Shown here: positions 63,465 to 64,000 of the stretch, one piece after another
How the letters are laid out: every line of letters begins with the position of its first letter
How positions within the stretch are numbered: position 1 is the first letter of the stretch
Source of the DNA: Tritrichomonas musculus
Lineage: Eukaryota > Parabasalia > Tritrichomonadida > Tritrichomonadidae
Reading direction: 5' to 3'
DNA: 64,000 bases
NCBI GenBank assembly: GCA_039105265.1
Contig: JAPFFF010000005.1
Coordinates: forward strand, 7,301,501-7,365,500
Program-made: the position numbers and the translations under genes
The notes under the pieces: generated by a model
What the model was told of the DNA's origin: nothing
Seen by the model: the letters and a program-made list of their open reading frames with translations, nothing else
The model's database searches: none

Positions 63465-63485
63465 GATAATTTAAAAATTCTTTTT

Positions 63486-63749
63486 TTATTCAGAATTTAA
63501 AGTTTGTTTTTCAATTTCATCCAATCTCTCTTGGATTTCTTTTAATTCATTAGCGTCTGGAGTTTCATTTGAGTCAATTTTTGTTTGGAGTTCTGAAATT
63601 TTCTGTCTTAACGTGAAAATTTCTTTTACGATTAACCATTCCATGCTATCAATTCTTTTAGCAAGATATTCATAAGAAGGCATATTTGAACATCTTTTTT
63701 CTAAGAATTCAATTCTTTCTTTTAATGTTTTCTTTTCTAAGAGAGACAT
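63486..63749 (-). CDS. coiled-coil protein (87 aa)
   Basis: Almost entirely helical with heptads (LRQKISELQTKIDSNE; ELKEIQERLDEIEKQ). Its start is preceded on its strand by TTCATTTCACTTTAATTGA. Function unknown. Confidence 0.65.
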   Translation of the reverse strand: MSLLEKKTLKERIEFLEKRCSNMPSYEYLAKRIDSMEWLIVKEIFTLRQKISELQTKIDSNETPDANELKEIQERLDEIEKQTLNSE

Positions 63750-63825
63750 TCAATTAAAGTGAAATGAAGTTCATATAACAAAATTTTAAACTTTTTTATC
63801 TCACCTATTTTTATCACTTCATTAA

Positions 63826-64000
63826 ATGACAAATTTATTATCAACACCAGATAGTAGATTAATTCAAATTCATAATAATTTGTATGGCGATTCAAGCTCT
63901 TTTGAAAGTTTCTTAGAAGAAAACAAAGGAAATAAAATCCAAGCAAAAAAAGACATCATTGATTCAATTAAAAGTGCTCTCCATGAAAATAATTATGATG
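63826..64000 (+). CDS. hypothetical protein, continues past the window end
   Basis: ATG 63826 opens a frame (MTNLLSTPDSRLIQIHNNLY) that stays open to the last base. TCACTTCA at 63814-63821 lies just before the ATG. No family can be assigned from 58 residues. Confidence 0.6.
   Translation, partial: MTNLLSTPDSRLIQIHNNLYGDSSSFESFLEENKGNKIQAKKDIIDSIKSALHENNYD

Larger units (their letters stand above)
54188..64000. mobile_element. compact small-gene cluster: virus-like or Polinton-like DNA element, left part, continues past the window
   Basis: From here on, about 20 short genes on both strands leave few gaps. Many starts follow a TCAC(T/C)TCA-like motif. Products include an HNH endonuclease, a GIY-YIG-like protein, a D12 adenine methyltransferase and winged-helix-like proteins, which are typical of large DNA viruses, phages and large self-synthesising elements rather than of trichomonad cell genes. 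Hallmark genes are not within the window, so the family is undetermined. The frames in view look whole. The left edge is uncertain (53.2-55.1 kb). Confidence 0.6.

Overview
The window looks like nuclear DNA of a parabasalid protist, most likely a trichomonad related to Tritrichomonas foetus or Trichomonas. The evidence is indirect. The intergenic DNA is very AT-rich. No introns are visible. Starts of several genes lie 5-25 bases downstream of sequences matching the trichomonad initiator (TCAYTWY). The gene families (pseudokinase-kinase tandems, RCC1-kinases, BTB plus discoidin-like proteins, Sel1 proteins, VIT-VWA proteins, UBR-box proteins) are ones that trichomonads have expanded. The species is inference.

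Layout. 1-5.4 kb is gene-free and holds nested transposon debris, including a candidate 3.4-kb element with a perfect 10-bp target duplication and a 1.04-kb inverted-repeat element inside it. 5.4-14.3 kb carries an Arg-Asp-repeat protein, a tRNA-Lys(UUU), a large acidic-repeat protein, a CAMKK-like kinase and a BTB/discoidin-like protein. 16-23.4 kb has two tandem paralogues, each with a pseudokinase followed by a kinase. They share a block of about 1.35 kb that is almost identical between otherwise diverged flanks. 24.4-30.8 kb has a VIT-VWA membrane protein, a short GC-rich island, a UBR-box protein with Pro-Gln repeats and a broken Sel1 gene. 31.4-37.7 kb is a 6.3-kb hAT transposon with a decayed transposase.

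37.75-51.47 kb is a large inverted duplication. Each arm has an RCC1-kinase gene and a kinase pseudogene, and a single MFS transporter gene lies in the spacer. The right arm carries two insertions that the left arm lacks, so insertion boundaries and target duplications can be read directly. The left arm begins at the base after the hAT target duplication.

51.5-54 kb is AT-rich with tandem repeats. From about 54.2 kb to the end of the window the character changes. Small genes are packed closely on both strands, starts follow a TCAC(T/C)TCA-like motif, and products include an HNH endonuclease, a GIY-YIG-like protein, a D12-class adenine methyltransferase, winged-helix-like proteins and many small acidic or coiled-coil proteins. 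This looks like one end of a virus-like or Polinton-like DNA element that continues past the window. No hallmark gene (DNA polymerase B, integrase, capsid, packaging ATPase) is inside the window, so its family is open.

All coordinates and motifs were read by eye. Family assignments come from motif recognition, not from searches.
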